Assembly: GCF_023223645.1 (NCBI RefSeq)
Contig: NZ_JALKBY010000001.1
Location: forward strand, 186,001 to 250,000
Length of the DNA: 64,000 nt
Source: Natroniella sulfidigena
Lineage (GTDB): Bacteria; Bacillota; Halanaerobiia; Halobacteroidales; Halobacteroidaceae
Direction of reading: 5' to 3'
Shown: positions 56,776-64,000 of the stretch, one piece after another
Position numbering within the stretch: the first letter of the stretch is position 1
Layout of the letters: each line of letters starts with the position of its first letter
Notes under the pieces: generated by a model
The model's database searches: none
Seen by the model: only the letters and a program-made list of their open reading frames with translations
Told to the model about the DNA's origin: nothing
Program-made: the position numbers and the translations under genes

Positions 56776-57132
56776 ATGATAAAACTCTTTAAAGAGACAA
56801 TGGTCACTGGGCTAGGTGCGTTATTATTTACAAAAGAAAAAGTAGAGGATATGGTTCAGGAGCTTATTGATGAAGGGGCTGTCAATCGTGAAGAGGCAGA
56901 GCAATTAGTCGATGAAATGATTAGTAAAGCTCAACAACAAAAAAAAGAGATGAGGGAGAAGATTTCGTTGGAAGTAGAAAGAAAATTAGCTAGGACTGGT
57001 TTTGCTAAGAAGGAAGAAGTAGAAGCACTAAGAAAGAAGATTGAGCATTTGGAGTTACATATTCAAGCATTGGAAGAAGAGATTAAGGCAACAAAATCTA
57101 CTGAGAGTATAGAAGTAATAGATGATAATTAA
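56776..57132 (+). CDS. Phasin-superfamily-like coiled-coil protein
   Basis: 118 residues, mostly helical: FKETMVTGLGALLFTKEKVE, DMVQELIDEGAVNREEAEQL, then a charged coiled coil (about 50-108). Such phasin-like proteins are commonly next to AarF/UbiB-family kinase genes, as here; their role is not known. GGAGGTG before ATG. Confidence 0.75.
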   Translation: MIKLFKETMVTGLGALLFTKEKVEDMVQELIDEGAVNREEAEQLVDEMISKAQQQKKEMREKISLEVERKLARTGFAKKEEVEALRKKIEHLELHIQALEEEIKATKSTESIEVIDDN

Positions 57133-57143
57133 AATTCAACTGT

Positions 57144-57174
57144 AGGGTTAGAAGATCAGTTCTAACCCTTTTTA
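57144..57174 (+). terminator. Terminator between phasin-like and UbiB genes
   Basis: AGGGTTAGAA and TTCTAACCCT arms around GATCAG, then TTTTATTG. Confidence 0.75.
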
Positions 57175-57210
57175 TTGATTTGAATGATTATAAAGCGGGA
57201 TGGTGGAGTT

Positions 57211-58881
57211 ATGTTCTTTCGAAGAATCAGCAAGCGTTATAAGCATATTAAGCGTTATAGGGAAATAGTAGAGGTATTGATTAAACATGGTTTTGGTTAC
57301 TTAATAGAGGTAATGGATTTACATCAATTTGTTCCTTTACGCAAAAGAATTAAAAAGTTAAAATCATCTAGTTCTAGTCAAGATTCTAAAGCTATTAGAG
57401 TTAGGAAGGTATTAGAAGAGCTAGGGCCAACCTTTGTTAAATTAGGTCAATTGTTAAGTACTAGACCTGACCTGGTTCCGAAACGTTATATTGAGGAATT
57501 AGAGAAATTACAAGATCAAGTACCACCGATGGAGTTTGAAACGGTGCTAGAAGAGATAGAGCAGGAGTTAGGTACTACTTATCAAGACCATTTTAAAGAG
57601 ATTTCCCCGCTCCCTTTAGCTAGTGCTTCAATTGGACAAGTTCATAAAGCAATTTTAAAGGATGGGCAGAAAGTAGTAATCAAGGTTCAAAGGACGAGTA
57701 TTGAAGGTAGGATGGAAACAGATCTAGAGATTATGTCTGACTTGGCTGTAGTGCTAAAGAATAGAGTTTTTGCTGATGGAGTGATTGATCCAGTTGAAAT
57801 AGTAGATAATTTCTCAAAGTATATCAAACAAGAATTAGATTATCGAATTGAAGCTAAAAATGCCATTAAATTTAATAATAACTTTAGTCAAGAGTCTGAA
57901 GTTAAAATCGCTAAAATATTTTGGGGTTTGACGACTAGAAGAATGTTGACCATGGAATTTATAGATGGAATTAAAATAAATAACCTGACTGAAGAATCAA
58001 AGAAAGGTTATTTGGCTAAACTAATTAGTAAATCCTTTCTAAAACAGATTTTAATTGATGGCTTCTTTCATGCCGACCCTCACCCTGGGAATATTTTGAT
58101 TACTTCTGATTATAAATTAGCGTTAATTGATTTTGGTTTGGTAGGTCAGATGAGTCAAGAAGATCGAGAGAAGGTTGCCAGTTTATTTATAGCTTTGATT
58201 AAAAAAGATATGGAACAAGCAATTGAAGAGTTATTAGAACTTGGAATGATAACTAGGGAAATAGATATTAAAGCTTTAAAACGTGATTTTTATAAATTAA
58301 TAGATCGTTATTATGGTCTAGCAATAAAAGAGATTGAATTTGCTCCTGTTTTAAATCAGATTTTAGAATTATCCTTTAAGTATAAGATAAAATTACCGAT
58401 AGAGTTTATACTATTAGGCAAGTCTTTAATGACGGTTGAAAGGATTGTTACAGAGATAGATCCAGAATTTGATATTTTAGAAGTAGCTAGACCGTTTATT
58501 TATAAGATAATTAAAGAGCGATTACGACCTAAGCGTTTAGCACAGGATATATACAGTCAAATTGAGGATTTAATAACTGTCTTATTCAAATTGCCAGAAG
58601 AGTTACATACTATATTTAAATTAGTTGAAAATGATAATTTGGAAATAACCTTACGTCATATTGGAATTAAGAGATTGATATCTAAATTAGATATAATAAC
58701 TAATAGATTATCTGTTTCAATGATTATTTCAGCTTTAGTGGTTGGTTCTTCTTTGATTATGTTATCTGATCGAGGAGCTACTTTATTGGGGTATCCAATC
58801 ATAGGAATTTCAGGTTATTTAATAGCAGCTTTATTGGGGATTTGGTTAGTAGTTTCTATTATTCGCTCAGGTAGATATTAG
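57211..58881 (+). CDS. AarF/ABC1/UbiB family atypical kinase
   Basis: 556 residues. Kinase-like core: LGPTFVKLGQLLSTRPD, ASIGQVHKA (the Ala-rich loop replacing the Gly-loop), VVIKVQR, ELDYRIEAKN, and DGFFHADPHPGNIL with IDFGLVGQ; two C-terminal membrane spans. In other bacteria the family supports ubiquinone synthesis; here the lipid target is unknown. ATG 57211 is chosen; ATG 57184 lacks a ribosome site. Confidence 0.92.
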   Translation: MFFRRISKRYKHIKRYREIVEVLIKHGFGYLIEVMDLHQFVPLRKRIKKLKSSSSSQDSKAIRVRKVLEELGPTFVKLGQLLSTRPDLVPKRYIEELEKLQDQVPPMEFETVLEEIEQELGTTYQDHFKEISPLPLASASIGQVHKAILKDGQKVVIKVQRTSIEGRMETDLEIMSDLAVVLKNRVFADGVIDPVEIVDNFSKYIKQELDYRIEAKNAIKFNNNFSQESEVKIAKIFWGLTTRRMLTMEFIDGIKINNLTEESKKGYLAKLISKSFLKQILIDGFFHADPHPGNILITSDYKLALIDFGLVGQMSQEDREKVASLFIALIKKDMEQAIEELLELGMITREIDIKALKRDFYKLIDRYYGLAIKEIEFAPVLNQILELSFKYKIKLPIEFILLGKSLMTVERIVTEIDPEFDILEVARPFIYKIIKERLRPKRLAQDIYSQIEDLITVLFKLPEELHTIFKLVENDNLEITLRHIGIKRLISKLDIITNRLSVSMIISALVVGSSLIMLSDRGATLLGYPIIGISGYLIAALLGIWLVVSIIRSGRY

Positions 58882-58972
58882 ATTAAATTGTAGTTCAGGC
58901 AGGAAATTTATTTTGGTTCTAGAATCTATATCAAGGCTATTTAATTTTTAATAGAGCTAATGGAGGGTTAAG

Positions 58973-61900
58973 ATGTTAAGCAAACGGGGAGCACAATGGA
59001 AATTAAAGGATGATGAACAGGAAAATATCAACGATTTGGTCAAGGAGTTAGGATTAGATCCAGTAATAGCCAAAATATTAGCCAATAGAGGTTTAAAAGC
59101 TCCTCAGCAAGTAGAGGAGTTTTTAGATTTTAGTTTAGAAAGGTTAAATGATCCTTACTTATTACCAGATATGAAACAAGCGGTAGCTAGAATTAAAGCG
59201 GCTATAAAAGGTAATGAGCAGATAGTTATTTATGGTGATTATGATGTTGATGGGATTACAGCAACTTCATTATTGGTGGATTATTTAAAAAAAATAGAAG
59301 CTAAAGTTGATTATTATATTCCTAATCGCTTAGAAGAGGGGTATGGTTTGAACGTATCTGCTCTAGAGTCATTAGCCCAGAAAGGTGCTAAGTTAATTAT
59401 TACTGTTGATTGTGGAATCAAAGCCCACCGACAGATAAAGCATGCCAATCAATTAGGATTGGATATGATTATTACCGATCATCATCATGCTCCACAACAG
59501 CTTCCTGATGCTGTAGCAATTGTTAATCCTAAACGAGCTGATTCTTCCTATCCTTTTTCTGAATTAGCAGGAGTTGGAGTTGCTTTTAAATTGGCTGCTG
59601 CTTTGGAATTAGAAGTAAGAAATAAGGATTTAGAGTCATTATATCAAGAGTACTTAGATTTAGTAGCCTTAGGGACAGTAGCTGATATTGTTCCGCTAGT
59701 AAAAGAGAATAGAATTATGGTCAAGCATGGTTTGGTCAAAATTAAAAATACAGCTAAGTTAGGTTTAGCTGCTTTGGTTGAAGTTTCTCAATTGGCGGAT
59801 AAAGAGATCAATACAGGAAGAGTAGGGTATAATTTGGCCCCTAAGATCAATGCTGCTGGTAGAATAGGTGATCCAGCTTTAGCAGTTGAGTTATTATTAG
59901 CTCAAGAAAAATTAGAAGCTAAAAGGTTAGCTAAAAAGTTAGAACAATTAAATAAGCAACGTCAAGAGATAAGTCGGCAGATGTTTGAGGAAGCTGAAGC
60001 GATTATTGAACAACTAGATTTGAAAAAAGAGTGGTTTCTTGTTCTTGCTTCTCCTAATTGGCATCCTGGAATTGCTGGAAATGTAGCCTCTGATATCTGT
60101 GAAAAGTATCATCGTCCTACCATTTTGATTTCTCAAGATAGTGCTGGAAAATGGCAGGGGTCAGGAAGAAGTATTAAAGGGTTTAATATTTATGATGCTT
60201 TATTAGCTAATGAACAACTGTTAGAACGATTTGGAGGGCATAAGCAAGCAGCTGGATTAACAATTACTGAAGAGAATATTAAGAAATTACGAGCTAATTT
60301 AAATGATTATATTAAGCAAAGCTTAGAAGCTAGTGATTTAAAACCTGTATCAAGAGTTGATGTTGAAGTAGGATTTGATCAGCTTGACTTTGCTTTGGTC
60401 AATAAATTAGAACAATTGGCTCCGTTTGGTTTGCGAAATCCTCGTCCTGTATTAATGAGCAAAGATGTTACTGTCAAGAATTTTAGAGTGGTAGGTAAAG
60501 ATGGTAAACATCTTAAATTGACTGTAAGTTCAGCAGGAGAGGTAATTGATGCGATTGCTTTTAACCAAGCAGTCCTAGAAGCAGACTTACTGGAACAAAA
60601 GCAGGGGATTGAAGTGTTATTTAATGTAGAGATTAATCAATGGCAAGGAAATAGCTCATTACAGTTAAAGGTTAAAGATTTTAAGTTTCCTCAATCTGAT
60701 TTTATAACTAATATGTTTATTAGAGGAAGAAGAAAAACAGATGCTGCTCAATTAGTTACACCAAAAAATTGTTATACGGAATTTGTTGAATTATTATCTA
60801 GCACTCCTTCTCAACAGTTGGAAAGTTTGGCCGTTGGGGATAGATTGTTATTAGTTTCTGAAGTAGATGATTTATCAATCAAGGTGTTGACTTTTGAGCA
60901 GAGGATAATTGGTTATTTGAGTGAAAAATTAAGTAGGCAGTTAATCCCTTCTCTTATCTTAGGCATTGAGTATGATGTTGTTATATCTCAAATAATAGAT
61001 CATAATGATGGATTACAGTTAAAGGTTTTTATTCAACAGGCAACAGATAAGGAGCAAATAAGTGAGACTGAACTGGAAAGTGAGCAACAAATTTTAACTG
61101 AGTTTGATTCTCAGCAAATTTATGACAGTTTAATCAAACAGCAGAATACTTTGGCAGTTTGGCCTGCTGAAAAGATTAATTTGAATACGTTAGCAGAAGT
61201 TAGCGCTTTAGAAGTTATAAAACTTGCTCAAATTGTTGTTGTGGTGATTCCATTTGCTAGATTAACTAAGCAGCGTTATCGATTCTTTAAAGAAAAACTA
61301 TCATCTTGGGGTATTAAAGTATTTAGAGGTTCTTCTTCGCTAACTTTAGAGGAGAAGGAGGAATTAAAATTCAGGTTGCATACGGGCCAACTTGATCTCT
61401 TATTAGTTACACCTGAATTTGTTAAATCTCATTTAGAAGCTTTAGATAAAATTAAAGACAAAGTTGGTCTGTTAGCACTAGATTATAATTATGAACTAGA
61501 ATTATCTAGATCGCAATTTCAGCAATTCCATCAAGTAGCATTAAATTTAATTGATTTATTTGCTGAATCATCAATTTTAGCATTGCTTGCTAAAGTTAAT
61601 TCTGAGTTGAAGAAGAAAATAACTACTGAGTTGGAAATTGAAGAAACTGTAATTGCTGATGTTGAACCCAACAACTATTGTTTATTAGATAATAGGAATC
61701 ATTTTAATAAAATAGGTTATATTAAACAGCTTATTGCTCAAGAAGAAAAGGTGATGATCTATGTCAATACTCAACAACAAGCTATAGATTTAGCTATTAA
61801 GCTAAGGGCCAACAATCCAGATGTGACTGATAAGATTATTTATTATCATTCAGCTTTAACTACTACAGAAAAGAATCTAATTAAGGATAAATTTAAAACT

Positions 61901-62479
61901 GGAGAACTAGAGGCTGTTGTGGCTACTGAGCCACTTTGTTTGATTGAAGTTATTAGAGGGGTTAATCATATTATCTTTGTCCAACCACCTTTTAACCAAT
62001 CTGAATTTAATGATTATATTGCTCAAGTTAAAAAGAATGAAGAAGAACTTACAGTTCATCTGTTGTATCAAGACCAGGATTTAGAGACTAATCAAATCTT
62101 GTTGGAGCGATTAAATCCTGGACGAGAGATATTGGTTCAATTATATATCTTGCTGGTTGAAGAGAGTAGTGAAGATGGAGTGTTGGTTATAGCTGAACAA
62201 GAGCTGGTCGATTTATTGGCCCTAAGAGTAGGAGAAAATGTTATCCCTAAGACTATTGTAGCTGGATTAGATATATTTATGGAGTTGAAGTTAATAAATG
62301 TTTTAAAACGAGAGCAACATAACTTGAGGATTAAATTATATCCTCAACCTAAGGCTAAACTAGACTTAGCAAGTTCAATGCGTTATAATGAAGGTGTTAA
62401 GGAAAAAAAGAGATTTGACAAGTTTAAAGAGGCTTTTCTTAATAATCAAACAGAAAAATTAATAAGTTTGATTAATTGA
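58973..62479 (+). CDS. recJ: Single-stranded-DNA exonuclease RecJ with large RecQ-like C-terminal extension
   Basis: 1168 residues, against about 570-800 for usual RecJ. The N-terminal half is normal: GDYDVDG (88-94), TVDCGI (about 145), TDHH (168-171), DHHA1 with ERFGGHKQAAGLT (about 420) and an OB domain (about 460-580). The rest (about 600-1168) has no exact helicase motifs, but the order VVVIPFARLTKQ, LLLVTPEF, LLALDYNY, MIYVNTQQQA, YYHSALTTTEKNLIKDKF, EAVVATEP and VNHIIFVQPPFNQSEFNDYI follows RecQ motifs Ia to VI. The Walker A lysine and DEAH are absent. One continuous frame; AATGGAGGG before ATG. Confidence 0.9.
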   Translation: MLSKRGAQWKLKDDEQENINDLVKELGLDPVIAKILANRGLKAPQQVEEFLDFSLERLNDPYLLPDMKQAVARIKAAIKGNEQIVIYGDYDVDGITATSLLVDYLKKIEAKVDYYIPNRLEEGYGLNVSALESLAQKGAKLIITVDCGIKAHRQIKHANQLGLDMIITDHHHAPQQLPDAVAIVNPKRADSSYPFSELAGVGVAFKLAAALELEVRNKDLESLYQEYLDLVALGTVADIVPLVKENRIMVKHGLVKIKNTAKLGLAALVEVSQLADKEINTGRVGYNLAPKINAAGRIGDPALAVELLLAQEKLEAKRLAKKLEQLNKQRQEISRQMFEEAEAIIEQLDLKKEWFLVLASPNWHPGIAGNVASDICEKYHRPTILISQDSAGKWQGSGRSIKGFNIYDALLANEQLLERFGGHKQAAGLTITEENIKKLRANLNDYIKQSLEASDLKPVSRVDVEVGFDQLDFALVNKLEQLAPFGLRNPRPVLMSKDVTVKNFRVVGKDGKHLKLTVSSAGEVIDAIAFNQAVLEADLLEQKQGIEVLFNVEINQWQGNSSLQLKVKDFKFPQSDFITNMFIRGRRKTDAAQLVTPKNCYTEFVELLSSTPSQQLESLAVGDRLLLVSEVDDLSIKVLTFEQRIIGYLSEKLSRQLIPSLILGIEYDVVISQIIDHNDGLQLKVFIQQATDKEQISETELESEQQILTEFDSQQIYDSLIKQQNTLAVWPAEKINLNTLAEVSALEVIKLAQIVVVVIPFARLTKQRYRFFKEKLSSWGIKVFRGSSSLTLEEKEELKFRLHTGQLDLLLVTPEFVKSHLEALDKIKDKVGLLALDYNYELELSRSQFQQFHQVALNLIDLFAESSILALLAKVNSELKKKITTELEIEETVIADVEPNNYCLLDNRNHFNKIGYIKQLIAQEEKVMIYVNTQQQAIDLAIKLRANNPDVTDKIIYYHSALTTTEKNLIKDKFKTGELEAVVATEPLCLIEVIRGVNHIIFVQPPFNQSEFNDYIAQVKKNEEELTVHLLYQDQDLETNQILLERLNPGREILVQLYILLVEESSEDGVLVIAEQELVDLLALRVGENVIPKTIVAGLDIFMELKLINVLKREQHNLRIKLYPQPKAKLDLASSMRYNEGVKEKKRFDKFKEAFLNNQTEKLISLIN

Positions 62480-62522
62480 GTCTAATATAAAAAGGATATT
62501 TCATTGAAAGGGGAGAAGAAAT

Positions 62523-63035
62523 TTGAATTTAACAGATAAAATTAGAACTATTCCAGATTTTCCAAAGGAAGGAGTCCAATTTAAGGATATTACTACTTTA
62601 TTAAAGGATCCAGCAGCATATCAGGAGGCAATCAATCAATTAGCTGAGCGTTATCAAGAGGATGAGATAGATTATGTGATAGGAATTGAAGCACGTGGTT
62701 TTTTAGTTGGAGCTCCTCTCGCTTTGGAGTTAGATAAAGGCTTTATTCCTGTTAGAAAGGAAGGCAAGTTGCCTGGAGATATTATTAAGATGGAGTATGA
62801 TTTAGAGTATGGTAGTAATATTTTAGAGTTACATAAGGATGCTATTGAAACTGGAGATAAAATATTAGTTGTAGATGATTTATTAGCAACAGGAGGAACA
62901 GTCAAAGCTACATTAGAATTAGTAGAAGAGTTGGGTGGAGAGATTGTAGAAGTTGCTTTCTTAATGGAGTTGGCAGATTTAGATGGTAGAGCGAAGTTAG
63001 AGGATTATGAGGTCTTTTCACTAATTATAGATTAA
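62523..63035 (+). CDS. apt: Adenine phosphoribosyltransferase
   Basis: Salvages adenine to AMP. 170 residues: IRTIPDFPKEGVQFKDITTLL, GIEARGFLVGAPLAL and the PRPP loop VVDDLLATGGT. TTG start after GAAAGGGGAGAAG. Conserved position between recJ and relA. Confidence 0.96.
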   Translation: MNLTDKIRTIPDFPKEGVQFKDITTLLKDPAAYQEAINQLAERYQEDEIDYVIGIEARGFLVGAPLALELDKGFIPVRKEGKLPGDIIKMEYDLEYGSNILELHKDAIETGDKILVVDDLLATGGTVKATLELVEELGGEIVEVAFLMELADLDGRAKLEDYEVFSLIID

Positions 63036-63065
63036 GTAATTTTAAAAATATGGGGGAGCATAAAG

Positions 63066-64000
63066 ATGTCTCTACAAAAATTATTAACGGAGGTAGAATC
63101 TTATACTGAAAATCCTAATTTAGAATTAATTGAAGAAGCTTATCATTATGCTAAAGAGTTTCATCAAGGACAGTATCGGGTTTCAGGGGAGCCCTTTGTC
63201 AGTCATCCCCTGAATGTAGCTCAAATAATGGCTGAACTAGAGTTGGATGTAATCTCAATTGTAGGAGCATTATTGCATGATGTAGTGGAAGATACAGAGG
63301 TGACTGAAGCTGAGTTAGAAAAAGAGTTTGGATCAGAAGTTACATTACTTGTCAGTGGGGTAACTAAACTCAGTAAGATTGACTTTAAGTCGCGAGAAGA
63401 GCATCAAGCTGAAAGCTTGCGAAAGATGTTTTTGGCTATGGCTAAAGATATTCGGGTGATTTTAATAAAATTAGCGGATAGATTGCATAATATGCGTACT
63501 TTACAGTATTTATCTGAGGAAAAACAGAAGATTAAAGCTACGGAGACCCTTGAAATTTATGCTCCTTTGGCCCATAGATTAGGGATGTCTCGTTTGAAAT
63601 GGGAATTAGAAGATCTAAGCTTTAGATATTTAGAACCTAATAAATATTATGAACTAGTTAATAAAGTAGCTAAGAATAGAGATGAGCGAGAAAGCTATAT
63701 AGAAAATGTTATTGATCAAGTAAATAATAAATTACTTGAAGTAGGGATTAAGGCTAAAATATATGGTAGACCGAAACATTTATATAGTATTTATCAAAAG
63801 ATGGTCAAGCAAGATAAAGAATTTAGGGAAATATATGATTTGACGGCTTTAAGGGTGATTGTTAATTCAGTTAAAGAATGTTATCAAACTTTAGGGTTGA
63901 TTCATGATTTGTGGAATCCAATGCCAGGACGGATTAAAGATTATGTAGCAATGCCTAAATCAAATATGTATCAGTCACTACATACAACAGTGATTGGCCC
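63066..64000 (+). CDS. relA: Bifunctional (p)ppGpp synthetase/hydrolase RelA/SpoT (3' end beyond window)
   Basis: Makes and degrades the stringent alarmone. The window holds the first 311 codons. The hydrolase HD domain is seen in HPLNVAQIMAEL, ALLHDVVEDT and LADRLHNMRTL; the beginning of the synthetase domain in GRPKHLYSIYQKM, IYDLTALRVIV and KDYVAMPKSNMYQSLHTTV. ATG 63066 follows GGGGGAG at 63051-63057. The frame is open to the last base. Confidence 0.96.
   Translation, partial: MSLQKLLTEVESYTENPNLELIEEAYHYAKEFHQGQYRVSGEPFVSHPLNVAQIMAELELDVISIVGALLHDVVEDTEVTEAELEKEFGSEVTLLVSGVTKLSKIDFKSREEHQAESLRKMFLAMAKDIRVILIKLADRLHNMRTLQYLSEEKQKIKATETLEIYAPLAHRLGMSRLKWELEDLSFRYLEPNKYYELVNKVAKNRDERESYIENVIDQVNNKLLEVGIKAKIYGRPKHLYSIYQKMVKQDKEFREIYDLTALRVIVNSVKECYQTLGLIHDLWNPMPGRIKDYVAMPKSNMYQSLHTTVIG

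Overview
The window is a gene-dense, AT-rich stretch (roughly one third G+C by eye) in which every protein gene but one reads on the + strand. Gene content and order (hrcA-grpE-dnaK-dnaJ-prmA-rsmE-mtaB; yqfC-yqfD-phoH-pgpH-ybeY-dgkA; era-recO-glyQS; dnaG-sigA; ruvAB-queA-tgt-yajC-secDF-recJ-apt-relA) is that of the conserved core of a low-GC Firmicute. Sporulation-type genes (yqfC, yqfD, a SpoIID/LytB protein, a BofC C-terminal-domain protein) point to an endospore former or a recent descendant. A selenocysteine formate dehydrogenase, a PPDK/FBPase gluconeogenesis cluster and acidic proteins fit an anaerobe. Halanaerobiales/Halobacteroidaceae is my best guess, but this is inference and no rRNA is present to prove it. 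No transposase, prophage, CRISPR array or tRNA was seen.

Layout. 1-4.6 kb: heat-shock operon (hrcA cut by the window edge). 4.6-8.7 kb: methyltransferases PrmA and RsmE, the tRNA methylthiotransferase MtaB, a HIT protein and YqeY. 8.8-20 kb: the yqfC-to-recO block (sporulation, c-di-AMP phosphodiesterase, lipid kinase-phosphatase fusion, Era, DeoC, RecO). 20-23.7 kb: glycyl-tRNA synthetase under a glycine T-box. 24-30.3 kb: a carbon-switch cluster with glpX, two PPDK-regulatory-protein-like genes, a CcpN-like repressor and ppdK. 30.4-37.9 kb: flavodoxin-like reductase, YqxD, dnaG, sigA, trmK, Nif3, zinc-ribbon coiled coil and RNase H-like genes. 37.9-38.6 kb: RNase P RNA and a convergent 58-codon minus-strand gene that is easily missed. 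38.7-45.5 kb: pheA, then the Sec formate dehydrogenase operon (catalytic subunit with in-frame UGA, ferredoxin-like subunit, NrfD-type membrane subunit, FdhE). 45.6-51.5 kb: yebC, BofC-like gene, ruvAB (no ruvC here), DUF2905, SpoIID-like, queA. 51.6-64 kb: tgt, yajC, signal peptidase, HD protein, secD, secF, phasin-like, UbiB-family kinase, a very large recJ, apt and the 5' part of relA/spoT.

Beyond gene content, three sequence-level signals stand out. (1) The octamer GGGCCAAC (either strand) occurs 30 times by hand count, in all three codon frames, where base composition predicts well under one; this looks like a genome-wide DNA-level signal (uptake, recombination or chromosome-organising sequence). 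(2) Two families of intergenic elements are built from short periodic arms in inverted orientation: 7-bp units (GTTGATA/GTGTATA) and 6-bp units (TTAAGT/CTAAGT). One supplies the stop codon of prmA; others sit between the T-box and glyQ and between queA and tgt. (3) RecJ carries a roughly 600-residue C-terminal extension whose order of motifs parallels a RecQ-type helicase with its catalytic motifs lost.

The genes work together mainly as core information processing and protein folding and export. The 24-30 kb cluster is a regulated gluconeogenic unit and the 40-45 kb operon a membrane-anchored, probably extracytoplasmic formate-oxidising respiratory or electron-input module.
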